From: Chlamydiota bacterium
Lineage (GTDB): Bacteria; Chlamydiota; Chlamydiia; Chlamydiales; SM23-39
Direction of reading: 5' to 3'
Length of the DNA: 40,078 nt
Assembly: GCA_016219355.1 (NCBI GenBank)
Contig: JACRNF010000007.1
Location: 1-40,078, forward strand
The translations under genes were made by a program, and so were the position numbers. Shown in pieces: positions 17,538-25,290 of the stretch; within the stretch, counting starts at the first letter, position 1; each line of letters starts with the position of its first letter. The notes beneath the pieces were generated by a model. That model ran no database searches, had not been told where the DNA came from, and saw nothing but the letters and a program-made list of their open reading frames with translations.

Positions 17538-17897
17538 TTAAAATTGTAATCCTGCTTCGCGAGCACCGGTTGCCAGCTCAGCAATCAATCCATGATATTT
17601 ATATCGACCGCGATCAAAAATAACACGATTAATGTTTTTGTTTTTTGCAATTTCTGCAATTTTTTTACCAATTTCTTTAGCTGTTTCTTTGGATTTAGAA
17701 AGCTTTTTCTCTTTATTCATTGTACTAAAACTTCCAAGAGTAAGCCCATTTTCATCATCGATCAATTGCACATACAAATGTTTATTAGTTTTATTTACGC
17801 TCATCCTAGGAGAAGCGCTATTTCCTCTAAGTTTTTTACGAACACTAAAAGTTCTTCTTTGTCTGGCAATTTTTTTTCTATAAAAACTATTTTCCAT
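17538..17897 (-). CDS. rplR: 50S ribosomal protein L18
   Basis: A 119-residue 5S rRNA-binding protein. The conserved segments are ARQRRTFSVRKKLRG, PRMSVNKTNKHLYVQLIDD and the C-terminal FDRGRYKYHGLIAELA. Length is normal. It starts 14 bp after rplF. Confidence 0.97.
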   Translation of the reverse strand: MENSFYRKKIARQRRTFSVRKKLRGNSASPRMSVNKTNKHLYVQLIDDENGLTLGSFSTMNKEKKLSKSKETAKEIGKKIAEIAKNKNINRVIFDRGRYKYHGLIAELATGAREAGLQF

Positions 17898-17911
17898 CGC
17901 TTTTTACCTTG

Positions 17912-18457
17912 TTATTTAGCGGCAGCCGCTTTGGCAGCCTTTCCTTCTTTCTTACGAACATATTCATTTACATATCGGATACCTTTGCCCTTATATGGCT
18001 CGGGTGGTTTTACAGAGCGAACCAACGCAGCAAAATGTCCGACAATTTGCTTGTCGCATCCGGAAATTATAATTTCGGTCTGCTTATTAATTTGAATTTT
18101 AACTTCTTTAGGAATTTCAATTTCCATTGGATGGGAAAAACCAAGTTGCAAATCCAATTTATTACCCTTGAGAGCGGCCCTGTAACCAACTCCGATCAAG
18201 TTCAAGGTTTTTTCATATCCCTTATCAACGCCGACGATCATGTTGTTGATTAAAGATCGGTATAAGCCATGAAATTCTGAGTCTAATGATTTATCCATTT
18301 CTACAACAAGTGATCCTTGATCAATCTTTAAAGTGATCCCGGTGGGAAGGTCTAACGATAAATTTCCTTTAGCACCTTTAACATTAACTTTATTACCTGC
18401 GACCTTAAGTTCTACCCCTTTCGGAATTACAACAGGAATCCTACCAAGCCTAGACAT
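17912..18457 (-). CDS. rplF: 50S ribosomal protein L6
   Basis: A 181-residue large-subunit protein near the factor-binding centre, with two similar alpha/beta domains. Signatures are MSRLGRIPVVIPKGV at the N-terminus, LIGVGYRAALKGNKLDLQLG at mid-protein, and EPYKGKGIRYVNEYVRKKEG in the RNA-binding C-terminal domain. It starts 14 bp after rpsH. Confidence 0.97.
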   Translation of the reverse strand: MSRLGRIPVVIPKGVELKVAGNKVNVKGAKGNLSLDLPTGITLKIDQGSLVVEMDKSLDSEFHGLYRSLINNMIVGVDKGYEKTLNLIGVGYRAALKGNKLDLQLGFSHPMEIEIPKEVKIQINKQTEIIISGCDKQIVGHFAALVRSVKPPEPYKGKGIRYVNEYVRKKEGKAAKAAAAK

Positions 18458-18471
18458 CTATTTCACCTCGT

Positions 18472-18864
18472 TTAATAAATATAACATAATAATTCGCCGC
18501 CAACTTTTTTCTCTTTGGCCGCGTTACCGTCGATCACTCCGGCCGGGGTTGATAAAATAACCGTGCCAACCCCACCTAGATAACGGGGAATTTCTCTATA
18601 ACCTACATATTTTCTCATTCCGGGAGTAGACATTCTTGTCAAATTTCTTACAACAGCTTGTCTTGTTTTGGAATATTTTAAGAAAACACGAACCATTCTT
18701 TTTTTGTCGTTAACCAAAAAATTCTCAATAAAACCTTGCTCTTTCATAATCTGTATAATATTCATTTTCATTTTACTAACCTGAATATCGACATACCTAT
18801 GTTTTGCCGAAATAGCATTGCGCAATTTTGTTAGTAATTCTGCTATCGGATCATTAAATGACAT
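18472..18864 (-). CDS. rpsH: 30S ribosomal protein S8
   Basis: A 130-residue central-domain protein of 30S. The start chosen is the ATG at 18864 giving [17 protein letters not shown], the family N-terminus. An open frame runs 22 codons further upstream, but that part is the rplE 3' end read in another frame. With this start it overlaps rplE by 11 bp. The C-terminus [20 protein letters not shown] is typical. In spc operons elsewhere S8 can act as translational repressor; no such leader can be judged here. rpsN, usually between rplE and rpsH, is absent. Confidence 0.96.
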   Translation of the reverse strand: MSFNDPIAELLTKLRNAISAKHRYVDIQVSKMKMNIIQIMKEQGFIENFLVNDKKRMVRVFLKYSKTRQAVVRNLTRMSTPGMRKYVGYREIPRYLGGVGTVILSTPAGVIDGNAAKEKKVGGELLCYIY

Positions 18865-19414
18865 GTTTATCTCTCTCTTGTTTAAATGGAAAACCAAACA
18901 TTTTAAGCAACTCAAAGCACCCTTCATCATCTTTAGCCGTTGTGACCAAAGCTATATTCATGCCTTGTGCTCGCTTTACTTCATCAAGATTTAGCTCAGG
19001 ATATACTTGCTGATCTTCTAATCCAAGATTATAACAGCCTCTTCCATCCCCTTTTGTACTAAATCCTCTAAAGTCTCTTATCCTTGGGCAAACAATGTTA
19101 CAAAATCGGTCTAAAAAATCATACATCCGTTTACCACGAAGAGTTACCATTAAACCAATTGGCTGCCCTTCTCTTAGCTTAAAATTGGATATGGCGATTT
19201 TAGACTTAACTGTAATCGGTTTTTGACCAGATAGAAGAGTCAATTCCTTAATGTGGTCTTGAATTAAATTTTTATCTTTCGCCGCCTCTGCTATTCCCAT
19301 GCTAACAACAATTTTTTTAAGCACTGGAACTTCCATTATGTTTATTGCATACTTCTTCTGAAGAAGAGGCCTTATTTCTTCGATATATTTATTTTTGTAT
19401 CTTGACATTGCCAT
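18854..19414 (-). CDS. rplE: 50S ribosomal protein L5
   Basis: A 186-residue 5S rRNA-binding protein. Conserved parts are [41 protein letters not shown], the loop [20 protein letters not shown], and [20 protein letters not shown]. The second Met (MSRYKNKY, 19408) is an equally plausible start. It lies 14 bp after rplX. Confidence 0.97.
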   Translation of the reverse strand: MAMSRYKNKYIEEIRPLLQKKYAINIMEVPVLKKIVVSMGIAEAAKDKNLIQDHIKELTLLSGQKPITVKSKIAISNFKLREGQPIGLMVTLRGKRMYDFLDRFCNIVCPRIRDFRGFSTKGDGRGCYNLGLEDQQVYPELNLDEVKRAQGMNIALVTTAKDDEGCFELLKMFGFPFKQERDKHVI

Positions 19415-19428
19415 TTTCCTAAAAATTA

Positions 19429-19758
19429 TTATTTTTTAAGTGATCTTACAACAACTTCTTTCCCTTGAGAGAAGTAAATCAATTCTTTTTTATCTTTATT
19501 CGCTTTAACTTTAATGCTCACCGGCTTATTTTCTTCATCGCATAAGCTAACATTAGAAATATTGATAGGCATTTCCATATCCAAAATTTGAGCCCCTTGG
19601 CTTTTTTGGGATCTCTTAATATGCTTCTTTCTAACGTTTACACCTTGCACAACGACAGTTTTAGCCCTTCTCAAAATCACATTTCCAACTTTTCCTTTAT
19701 CATTTCCGGTAATAACCACAACTTTATCGTTTTTTCTTATCCACTTACTCATATTCAA
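19429..19758 (-). CDS. rplX: 50S ribosomal protein L24
   Basis: A 109-residue assembly-initiator protein of 50S. The N-terminal KOW motif is [19 protein letters not shown]. The following segment [19 protein letters not shown] is typical. Starts at MNMSKW or MSKW are both possible. Six bases separate it from rplN. Confidence 0.97.
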   Translation of the reverse strand: MNMSKWIRKNDKVVVITGNDKGKVGNVILRRAKTVVVQGVNVRKKHIKRSQKSQGAQILDMEMPINISNVSLCDEENKPVSIKVKANKDKKELIYFSQGKEVVVRSLKK

Positions 19759-19764
19759 CTCCTA

Positions 19765-20133
19765 TTAAATTACTTCGGGTGCAAGAGAGCAAATCTTAAC
19801 AAATCCTTTCTCTCGAACTTCCCTCGCAACCGATCCAAATATCCTGGTTCCTTTGGGATTATTCTTATCATCGATAATTACACAACTATTGGTACCAAAT
19901 CTTAGCTTCGAACCATCTTTTCGTTTTATGTCATTCGTAGTGCGAACAACAACGGCTTTAACCTTTTCCCCTTTTTTAACTTGCGCTTTGGGGTCGGATT
20001 CTTTTACAGAACAAACAATAATATCACCAACGTGAGCATATCTTCTTTGGGATCCGCCAAGAACTCGAAAACATCTAACTTTTTTCGCACCGGTATTATC
20101 AGCAACTTCTAAATTGGTTTCTTCTTGAATCAT
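19765..20133 (-). CDS. rplN: 50S ribosomal protein L14
   Basis: A 122-residue protein at the subunit interface, normal length. The N-terminus [19 protein letters not shown], the block [20 protein letters not shown] and the C-terminus [12 protein letters not shown] are near-textbook. It starts 24 bp after rpsQ. Confidence 0.98.
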   Translation of the reverse strand: MIQEETNLEVADNTGAKKVRCFRVLGGSQRRYAHVGDIIVCSVKESDPKAQVKKGEKVKAVVVRTTNDIKRKDGSKLRFGTNSCVIIDDKNNPKGTRIFGSVAREVREKGFVKICSLAPEVI

Positions 20134-20157
20134 ATCTTTTCCTATTCCCTATATTTC

Positions 20158-20403
20158 CTATAAAGCCTCAACGACTCGCCATCTTTTTGTTCGTGAGAGG
20201 GGTCGTGTTTCTTCAATTTTAACCTTTTGTCCTTCCTTAATCTCACTGTTTTCATTATGAGCATAATATTTTTTCCAATGCTCAACTAGTTTCTCATATC
20301 TGGGATGTCTTACTTTCCTGATTACTTTTACTACCACGGTCTTTTGCATTTTGTTCGATACAACAACACCTTCTAAAACCTTTCTCTTGGCTCTTTGCAA
20401 CAT
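20158..20403 (-). CDS. rpsQ: 30S ribosomal protein S17
   Basis: An 81-residue OB-fold protein of the 30S body. Family blocks are [36 protein letters not shown] and [18 protein letters not shown]. Normal length, 15 bp after rpmC. Confidence 0.97.
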   Translation of the reverse strand: MLQRAKRKVLEGVVVSNKMQKTVVVKVIRKVRHPRYEKLVEHWKKYYAHNENSEIKEGQKVKIEETRPLSRTKRWRVVEAL

Positions 20404-20418
20404 TTTTTTCCCCTTCTA

Positions 20419-20613
20419 CTACTTCTTTTTCTTCTCTGACAAAATTGTCAAAGCTTGAGCTTTTTGTTTTTTCTTTTCCCAAATTAAATGGGGTTTTTCT
20501 AATTTTCTTGATCCGGCTAGTTCATTTTTCAATTTGAAAAGTTCTTTTTCCAAATCTAAAACCATATATTCCAGCTGCTCGATCGTTTGAGCTCTTATAT
20601 CAACTATTTTCAT
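20419..20613 (-). CDS. rpmC: 50S ribosomal protein L29
   Basis: A 64-residue helical-hairpin protein near the exit tunnel, where signal recognition particle and trigger factor dock. The pattern DIRAQTIEQLEYMVLDLEKE followed by LFKLKNELAGSRKLEKPHLI fits L29, but the sequence is diverged and the C-terminus is a lysine run. Its position between rplP (2 bp) and rpsQ (15 bp) settles the call. Confidence 0.93.
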   Translation of the reverse strand: MKIVDIRAQTIEQLEYMVLDLEKELFKLKNELAGSRKLEKPHLIWEKKKQKAQALTILSEKKKK

Positions 20614-20615
20614 TA

Positions 20616-21035
20616 TTATACCTCTTCCACTCTGGAAACAAATTTAGTTCTTACACCAAGTTTTGCTGAAGCTAACCTTAACGCATTTCTAGCTTCTTCC
20701 TTGGTAACATTGCTAACTTCAAATAATACTCTTCCCGGCCTTACCACAGCTACCCAATATTCAACAGCCCCTTTACCGGTTCCCATTCTGGTTTCGGCAG
20801 GCTTTTTAGAAATCGGTTTGTCCGGAAAAATCCTGATCCATACTTTTCCACGTCGGGTAAAACATCTAGTAATTGCAACCCGGCAAGCTTCAATCTGTTG
20901 TGAAGTGATCCACCCTCTTTCCAATGCTTGCATTCCATATTCACCAAATTCAACAAAAGCGCACCCCTTGGTATCTCCGGAATAATGACCTCTTTGCTGT
21001 TTTCGAAATTTTGTTCTCGTTGGTATCAATGCCAT
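20616..21035 (-). CDS. rplP: 50S ribosomal protein L16
   Basis: A 139-residue protein that helps position A-site tRNA. Signatures are [39 protein letters not shown], and [19 protein letters not shown]. Length matches the family. It starts 13 bp after rpsC. Confidence 0.98.
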   Translation of the reverse strand: MALIPTRTKFRKQQRGHYSGDTKGCAFVEFGEYGMQALERGWITSQQIEACRVAITRCFTRRGKVWIRIFPDKPISKKPAETRMGTGKGAVEYWVAVVRPGRVLFEVSNVTKEEARNALRLASAKLGVRTKFVSRVEEV

Positions 21036-21048
21036 ATCAGCCTCCTTT

Positions 21049-21681
21049 TCAAGCTACTTCTTCTTCGCCTTTATTTATCCAAACTTTAATTCCAATTGAA
21101 CCATATGTGGTTTCCGCTCTGCCGTAGGCAAAATCAATATTTGCTCGAATAGTATGAAGAGGGATTCTACCTTCTTTATACCATTCAGTCCTAGCAATTT
21201 CTGATCCGTCTAGCCTTCCTGAAATGGAAACTTTAATTCCAAATGCTCCGGCATCAACAGAGGTTTGAATAGCTTTTTTTAATGCTCTTCTAAAAGGAAC
21301 CCTTCGCTCAATTTGTTTAGCAATACCATCAGCAACTATTTGAGCTTCCAAATCGGCTCGTTTAATCTCTTCAACCTCAATCCAAACTTCTTTGCCGGTC
21401 AACTTGCCTAGTTCATCTTTCAAAACATCCACTTCAGACCCTTTCTTGCCAATTACAAGGCCAGGTCTCGCAGTATGTATAGTAACTTCAACTTTTCCGC
21501 TCATTCTTTTAATACTAAATCTAGCGGCTCCCATACAAGCAGGCTTAGCTATTAAAAATTTACGGATCATTCGGTCTTCTGCTAGCAATTCTCCAAATTC
21601 TTGTTTGCCGGCATACCAATTTGACAACCATTTTTTTCTTCTGGCTAATCGAAAACCTGTCGGTGATACTTTTTGTCCCAT
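21049..21681 (-). CDS. rpsC: 30S ribosomal protein S3
   Basis: A 210-residue mRNA-entry-channel protein. The N-terminus is [20 protein letters not shown]. The KH domain carries the GxxG loop in [12 protein letters not shown]. The C-terminal domain ends in [16 protein letters not shown]. It lacks the long tail of the E. coli protein (233 residues). It starts 12 bp after rplV. Confidence 0.97.
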   Translation of the reverse strand: MGQKVSPTGFRLARRKKWLSNWYAGKQEFGELLAEDRMIRKFLIAKPACMGAARFSIKRMSGKVEVTIHTARPGLVIGKKGSEVDVLKDELGKLTGKEVWIEVEEIKRADLEAQIVADGIAKQIERRVPFRRALKKAIQTSVDAGAFGIKVSISGRLDGSEIARTEWYKEGRIPLHTIRANIDFAYGRAETTYGSIGIKVWINKGEEEVA

Positions 21682-21693
21682 TATTTTACTCCT

Positions 21694-22029
21694 CTATTCG
21701 CATGACAGCACAATTGTAAAATGGCTGGTTCTTTTTAAAAACGGCATTTGGCTCCCTTTGCTTCTCGATTTGGCTCTTTTAAAGCTAGGTCCGCCATCAA
21801 CTCTTACTTCATGCACTTTCAATTGTTCCCTTCTGACATCTAACTGAGTTTCAGCATTGGCCACTGCAGAGTCTAACGTTCTCTTAATCAATGCGCCACC
21901 TTTCAGTTTGCTAAATAATAGCTGCACTTTAGCCTGTTCAACCGGAAGGCCCCTAATAAGGCCCGCAGCTAATCTGGCCTTTCTTGGGCTTATCCTTACA
22001 AATTTAGATTTTGCTTTTGCATATCGCAT
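21694..22029 (-). CDS. rplV: 50S ribosomal protein L22
   Basis: A 111-residue protein whose beta-hairpin lines the exit tunnel. Conserved parts are KFVRISPRKARLAAGLIRG, LDSAVANAETQL and the hairpin region VRVDGGPSFKRAKSRSKGS. Length is normal. It starts 18 bp after rpsS. Confidence 0.97.
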   Translation of the reverse strand: MRYAKAKSKFVRISPRKARLAAGLIRGLPVEQAKVQLLFSKLKGGALIKRTLDSAVANAETQLDVRREQLKVHEVRVDGGPSFKRAKSRSKGSQMPFLKRTSHFTIVLSCE

Positions 22030-22047
22030 AAATTACATTTCCTCTAG

Positions 22048-22350
22048 TTATGATGAAGCAGCAGGTGCTGCCGGTGCAGTTGATGCCGCTGACTTAATTG
22101 GATGGCCTTTAAATGTTCTGGTTGGAGAAAATTCTCCGAGCTTATGACCAACCATATTTTCCGATACGAAAACGGTTACAAATTTCTTTCCATTGTGAAC
22201 ATCAAAAGTATGGCCGACCATTTCAGGAATAATTGTTGAACGACGTGACCATGTTTTAATCGGACGCTTTTTTCCTTCTTTTGTGCTCTTCACAACTTTA
22301 TCCATCAAATGGTGGTCGACAAACGGCCCTTTTTTTAACGATCTTCCCAT
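22048..22350 (-). CDS. rpsS: 30S ribosomal protein S19
   Basis: A 100-residue protein of the 30S head. [39 protein letters not shown] and [15 protein letters not shown] are all family blocks. The last dozen or so residues ([14 protein letters not shown]) are an Ala/Ser/Pro tail not found in E. coli S19. One base separates it from rplB. Confidence 0.97.
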   Translation of the reverse strand: MGRSLKKGPFVDHHLMDKVVKSTKEGKKRPIKTWSRRSTIIPEMVGHTFDVHNGKKFVTVFVSENMVGHKLGEFSPTRTFKGHPIKSAASTAPAAPAASS

Positions 22351-22351
22351 A

Positions 22352-23179
22352 TTATTTTTCCCTACGAGTTTTAATAATCATCTTTCTGGATTTTTTCTTG
22401 CATCTTGTTCTCATACCTTTTGTATATTGAGCCCAAGGAGTTTGTGGATGGTTTCCTTTACTTTTTCCTTCGCCTCCTCCATGAGGATGGTCTACAGGGT
22501 TCATAGCAACACCTCGGACTGTGGGTCTGATTCCCATCCAACGCTTACGTCCTGCTTTACCAAAAACTCTTAGGTTGTGTTCCGGATTAGAGACAACTCC
22601 AAAAGTAGCTTTGCAAGCTTCAGGAACCAGTCTTACTTCGCCAGAAGGCATTTTAATGGTAACATAACCTTCCCCTTTAGCCATTACTTGAGCTGAAAGT
22701 CCGGCAGAGCGAACCATTTTGGCTCCTCGTCCAGGAAAAAGCTCGACATTGTGAATAATAGAACCGATCGGCATGTCTTTTAGTTTCATGCAATAGCCAA
22801 CTTTATATATCGGCTGGTCTGTGGTAGCCACTCTATCACCAACTTTAAGACCTTGCGGCGCTAAAATATACCGTTTTTCTCCATCGACATAATTTAAAAG
22901 AGCAATGTGCGCGGATCGATTTGGATCGTATTCAATAGAAGCCACTTTGGCTATCATATTTTCTTTGTCTCTTCTAAAATCTATTAATCTTAATTTTTTC
23001 TTATGGCCGCCACCTTTATGCCGACAAGTAATATGTCCATGATGATTTCTGCCGCTCATTCTCTTTCTTTTTAAAGTTAAAGCCTTTAAGGGCTTCTTTT
23101 TTTGCGGCTGAAGCTGTGGCATGCTTGGCAAAACCAGCGTTCTTTGCGAGGGGGTTATCGGTCGAAATTGTTTTGTCAT
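22352..23179 (-). CDS. rplB: 50S ribosomal protein L2
   Basis: A 275-residue protein close to the peptidyl-transferase centre. [19 protein letters not shown], the block [20 protein letters not shown], and [19 protein letters not shown] (with the His of PVDHPHGGG) are conserved. Length is normal. Eight bases separate it from rplW. Confidence 0.98.
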   Translation of the reverse strand: MTKQFRPITPSQRTLVLPSMPQLQPQKKKPLKALTLKRKRMSGRNHHGHITCRHKGGGHKKKLRLIDFRRDKENMIAKVASIEYDPNRSAHIALLNYVDGEKRYILAPQGLKVGDRVATTDQPIYKVGYCMKLKDMPIGSIIHNVELFPGRGAKMVRSAGLSAQVMAKGEGYVTIKMPSGEVRLVPEACKATFGVVSNPEHNLRVFGKAGRKRWMGIRPTVRGVAMNPVDHPHGGGEGKSKGNHPQTPWAQYTKGMRTRCKKKSRKMIIKTRREK

Positions 23180-23187
23180 TTTTTTAC

Positions 23188-23523
23188 CTATACCTGTTCT
23201 TCTATGCTGTCATTGGCTGAAAGGGTGACAACCGCTTTCTTAATAGACTTTTTCATTCCCAAAAAACCTCTAACACGTCTAGCTTTAGCCGGAATCGTGA
23301 TGGTATTGACAGCCGTTACTTTGATTTTTTTATTTTCATAAATTTTTTCAATCGCCCAAGCAATCTCTTGCTTATTGGCACGATTGTCTACAATAAATAC
23401 ATATTTTGGTTTATCAAACTTTCTAACACAAGCATTGCTTTTTGCATGGCAAAGCCCGGAGAGCACATTGGCCTTTTCAGTGATTAGCCGTTTTTTAATT
23501 ATGTTATAGGGATTCTTTTCCAT
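23188..23523 (-). CDS. rplW: 50S ribosomal protein L23
   Basis: A 111-residue exit-tunnel protein. [14 protein letters not shown], then [20 protein letters not shown] and [20 protein letters not shown] mark the family. A 12-residue insertion ([12 protein letters not shown]) lies before KYVF, and the C-terminus ([11 protein letters not shown]) follows the usual end. Twelve bases separate it from rplD. Confidence 0.96.
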   Translation of the reverse strand: MEKNPYNIIKKRLITEKANVLSGLCHAKSNACVRKFDKPKYVFIVDNRANKQEIAWAIEKIYENKKIKVTAVNTITIPAKARRVRGFLGMKKSIKKAVVTLSANDSIEEQV

Positions 23524-23535
23524 TTGCCCATTTCC

Positions 23536-24165
23536 TTATGATAAAACTTTTTTCAAATCTTCAACGCCCATATCAACAAAAACAATATCTTGACATAGAG
23601 CTAAATTATAACCATTGAGATTAGAGATGGAGGCAAATTCAACTTTTTGAATATTTCTTGCGCATCTTTTAAATTCCTCAATCGGAGCTTTAGTTAAAAC
23701 GAGCACTCGCTTTCCACTAAGGCCGATATTCTTAAAAAAACTTACAACTTCTTTGGTTTTAGAAACTTTAGATGGGGATAATTCTAAGACTACAGCATTA
23801 TTATTTTTGAGTTTTTCCGATAAAAAATAGCTGATAGCTATTCTTTTTTGCTTGTGGTTCACTTTAACATGCTGATCAAATTTTGGCTTAGGCCCAAAAA
23901 CTCTACCGCCACCGCGATATTGTGGAGCAGCGAGACATCCTTGCCTGGCCCTTCCCAACCCTTTTTGCTTATGCGGTTTTGCTCCGGTTGCATTAACCTC
24001 ACTACGGCCTTTGGTATTTGCCGACCACTGTCTTTGGTTTGCCAAATGAGCAACGATATAATCTTTAATCATCTGAGGATCAGCAGTTGTATTCAAATGC
24101 TCATCTTCGATTGTTATTTGCCCATTTTCTTTTCCACTAAAATCATATTTCTTAAAAGTTGCCAT
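23536..24165 (-). CDS. rplD: 50S ribosomal protein L4
   Basis: A 209-residue protein with an extended loop reaching the exit tunnel. The loop TGAKPHKQKGLGRARQGCLA and GGGRVFGPKPK are diagnostic. The ATG at 24165 (MATFKKYDF) is preferred over an in-frame TTG three codons upstream because GAGG sits 3 nt before it. In E. coli L4 represses the S10 operon; no equivalent leader was recognised here. Confidence 0.96.
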   Translation of the reverse strand: MATFKKYDFSGKENGQITIEDEHLNTTADPQMIKDYIVAHLANQRQWSANTKGRSEVNATGAKPHKQKGLGRARQGCLAAPQYRGGGRVFGPKPKFDQHVKVNHKQKRIAISYFLSEKLKNNNAVVLELSPSKVSKTKEVVSFFKNIGLSGKRVLVLTKAPIEEFKRCARNIQKVEFASISNLNGYNLALCQDIVFVDMGVEDLKKVLS

Positions 24166-24180
24166 ACGCCTCAAAATTTT

Positions 24181-24819
24181 TTAAGCTTTTTTTCTCATCA
24201 TTTTCTTAGATCTTTTTAAATAGACCAAACCATTTTCACATCCGGGAACAGCCCCTTCAATTATAATCAGATTTTTCTCCAGGTCAATATCGATAACTTT
24301 CAAATTTTGAACAGTTACGGTATCAGTACCCATGTGAGAAGGTCTTGGGCTCAAAGGTAAGCATCGTCCTGGAGTTGTTCTCATCCCGGTTGATCCGGCA
24401 TGTCTATGAAATCCGGATCCGTGGGAAGCTGGGCCCCCTTTAAATCCATGGAGTTTCATTACCCCTTGATAACCTTTTCCTTTTGAAGTCCCTTGCACAT
24501 CCACATATTCTCCGACTGCAAAATAATCGGCTTTAAATTCTTGCCCAACAGAATAAGATTTTTCATCTTCAACTTTAGTTTCCACTAAATGTTTGAACGG
24601 GCCAATTTTATTTTTTTCAAAATGCCCTTTTAAAGGTTTGCTAAGCTTTTTAGCTTTAAATGCGCCGATCTGAAGAGCGGCATAACCTTCTTTATCTGAG
24701 CTTTTCACTTGTGTCACAACATTTGGCTCTGCCAAAATAACTGTGCATGCAATGACATTTCCGTTCTTATCGATAAATTGGGTCATTCCTTGCTTTTTTC
24801 CGATTAGTTTCAATGACAT
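24181..24819 (-). CDS. rplC: 50S ribosomal protein L3
   Basis: A 212-residue protein that initiates 50S assembly. KLIGKKQGMTQFIDKNG at the N-terminus and GYQGVMKLHGFKGGPASHGS followed by FHRHAGSTGM are typical. It is the first gene of the ribosomal cluster. rpsJ, the usual first gene, is absent, as in Chlamydia where it is elsewhere. AAGGA lies 6 nt before the ATG. Confidence 0.98.
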   Translation of the reverse strand: MSLKLIGKKQGMTQFIDKNGNVIACTVILAEPNVVTQVKSSDKEGYAALQIGAFKAKKLSKPLKGHFEKNKIGPFKHLVETKVEDEKSYSVGQEFKADYFAVGEYVDVQGTSKGKGYQGVMKLHGFKGGPASHGSGFHRHAGSTGMRTTPGRCLPLSPRPSHMGTDTVTVQNLKVIDIDLEKNLIIIEGAVPGCENGLVYLKRSKKMMRKKA

Positions 24820-24898
24820 TTTTAGTCCTTAGTTCCCAAATATTTAATCAATTTTTCGCAGCTTTAACCTTGCGAGTTCCTCATTTTAAAAAAACTAT

Positions 24899-24926
24899 AC
24901 AATAGATTAACCAAAGAGGTTAACAA
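24899..24926 (-). promoter_or_regulatory. Candidate promoter and operator of the rplC operon
   Basis: Minus strand: -35 TTGTTA (24921-24926), 16-bp spacer, -10 TATTGT (24899-24904), 80 bp before rplC. The palindrome TTAACC-AAAGA-GGTTAA (24907-24923) lies between the hexamers and touches the -35, a place where a repressor would block polymerase. The hexamers match consensus only 4 of 6 each, so this is tentative. Confidence 0.35.
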
Positions 24927-25156
24927 AACCCTTGATTTTGCTCAACAAATTTTCTATTTAAACTGTTTTAAAGCCTTGGCTTCAATCGTTTTGAAAAGGA
25001 CAATATAAAGTAAAAGAAGATTTTAGCTCAAGGAAAATTCCAAAGTAGTTTAATTTATGTCTATAGCTGGATGTAATCTATTTTCTCAGCGAACATTTGA
25101 AAATTTTGCATTTTTTTAAGACAAAAAAGAAAACGCAAATCACTCCGCTGAATCAA

Positions 25157-25178
25157 ATTTACTATATCAATAGTAAAT
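25157..25178. repeat. 9-bp perfect inverted repeat
   Basis: ATTTACTAT and ATAGTAAAT are separated by ATCA. It lies 113 bp beyond the 3' end of the hydrolase gene. Possible protein-binding site or remnant stem; without a U-run it does not look like a terminator. Confidence 0.4.
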
Positions 25179-25188
25179 ATTACTCTTT

Positions 25189-25216
25189 TTAAAATCTATT
25201 AAAATCTTTTAAAATC
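25189..25216. repeat. Three TTAAAATC octamers at exact 10-bp period
   Basis: TTAAAATC occurs at 25189, 25199 and 25209, so the A-tracts fall on one face of the helix. Such phasing bends DNA or presents repeated binding sites. It is upstream of the rplC operon by about 370 bp. Confidence 0.5.
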
Positions 25217-25290
25217 CGGCGCTAAACTTAAGGTTAGTACACTATTTTTGCTAAGCTTTTAAAAATATTTTTTACAGTGATGAAAATTCC

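Larger units (their letters stand above)
24820..25290. other. 471-bp intergenic region upstream of the ribosomal operon
   Basis: AT-rich, with no convincing gene. Read on the minus strand it holds the leader and promoter of the rplC operon. It contains three features listed separately: a TTAACC/GGTTAA palindrome within a candidate promoter, a 9-bp inverted repeat, and three TTAAAATC octamers at 10-bp period. No clear terminator for the upstream hydrolase gene was found. Confidence 0.6.

Noticed and set aside
18472-18930. Longer rpsH start at 18930
   Set aside because: The extra 22 residues are the rplE 3' end read in another frame. The family N-terminus begins at ATG 18864.
24166-24174. TTG start for rplD
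   Set aside because: The ATG at 24165 is three codons downstream, has GAGG before it and gives the expected N-terminus.
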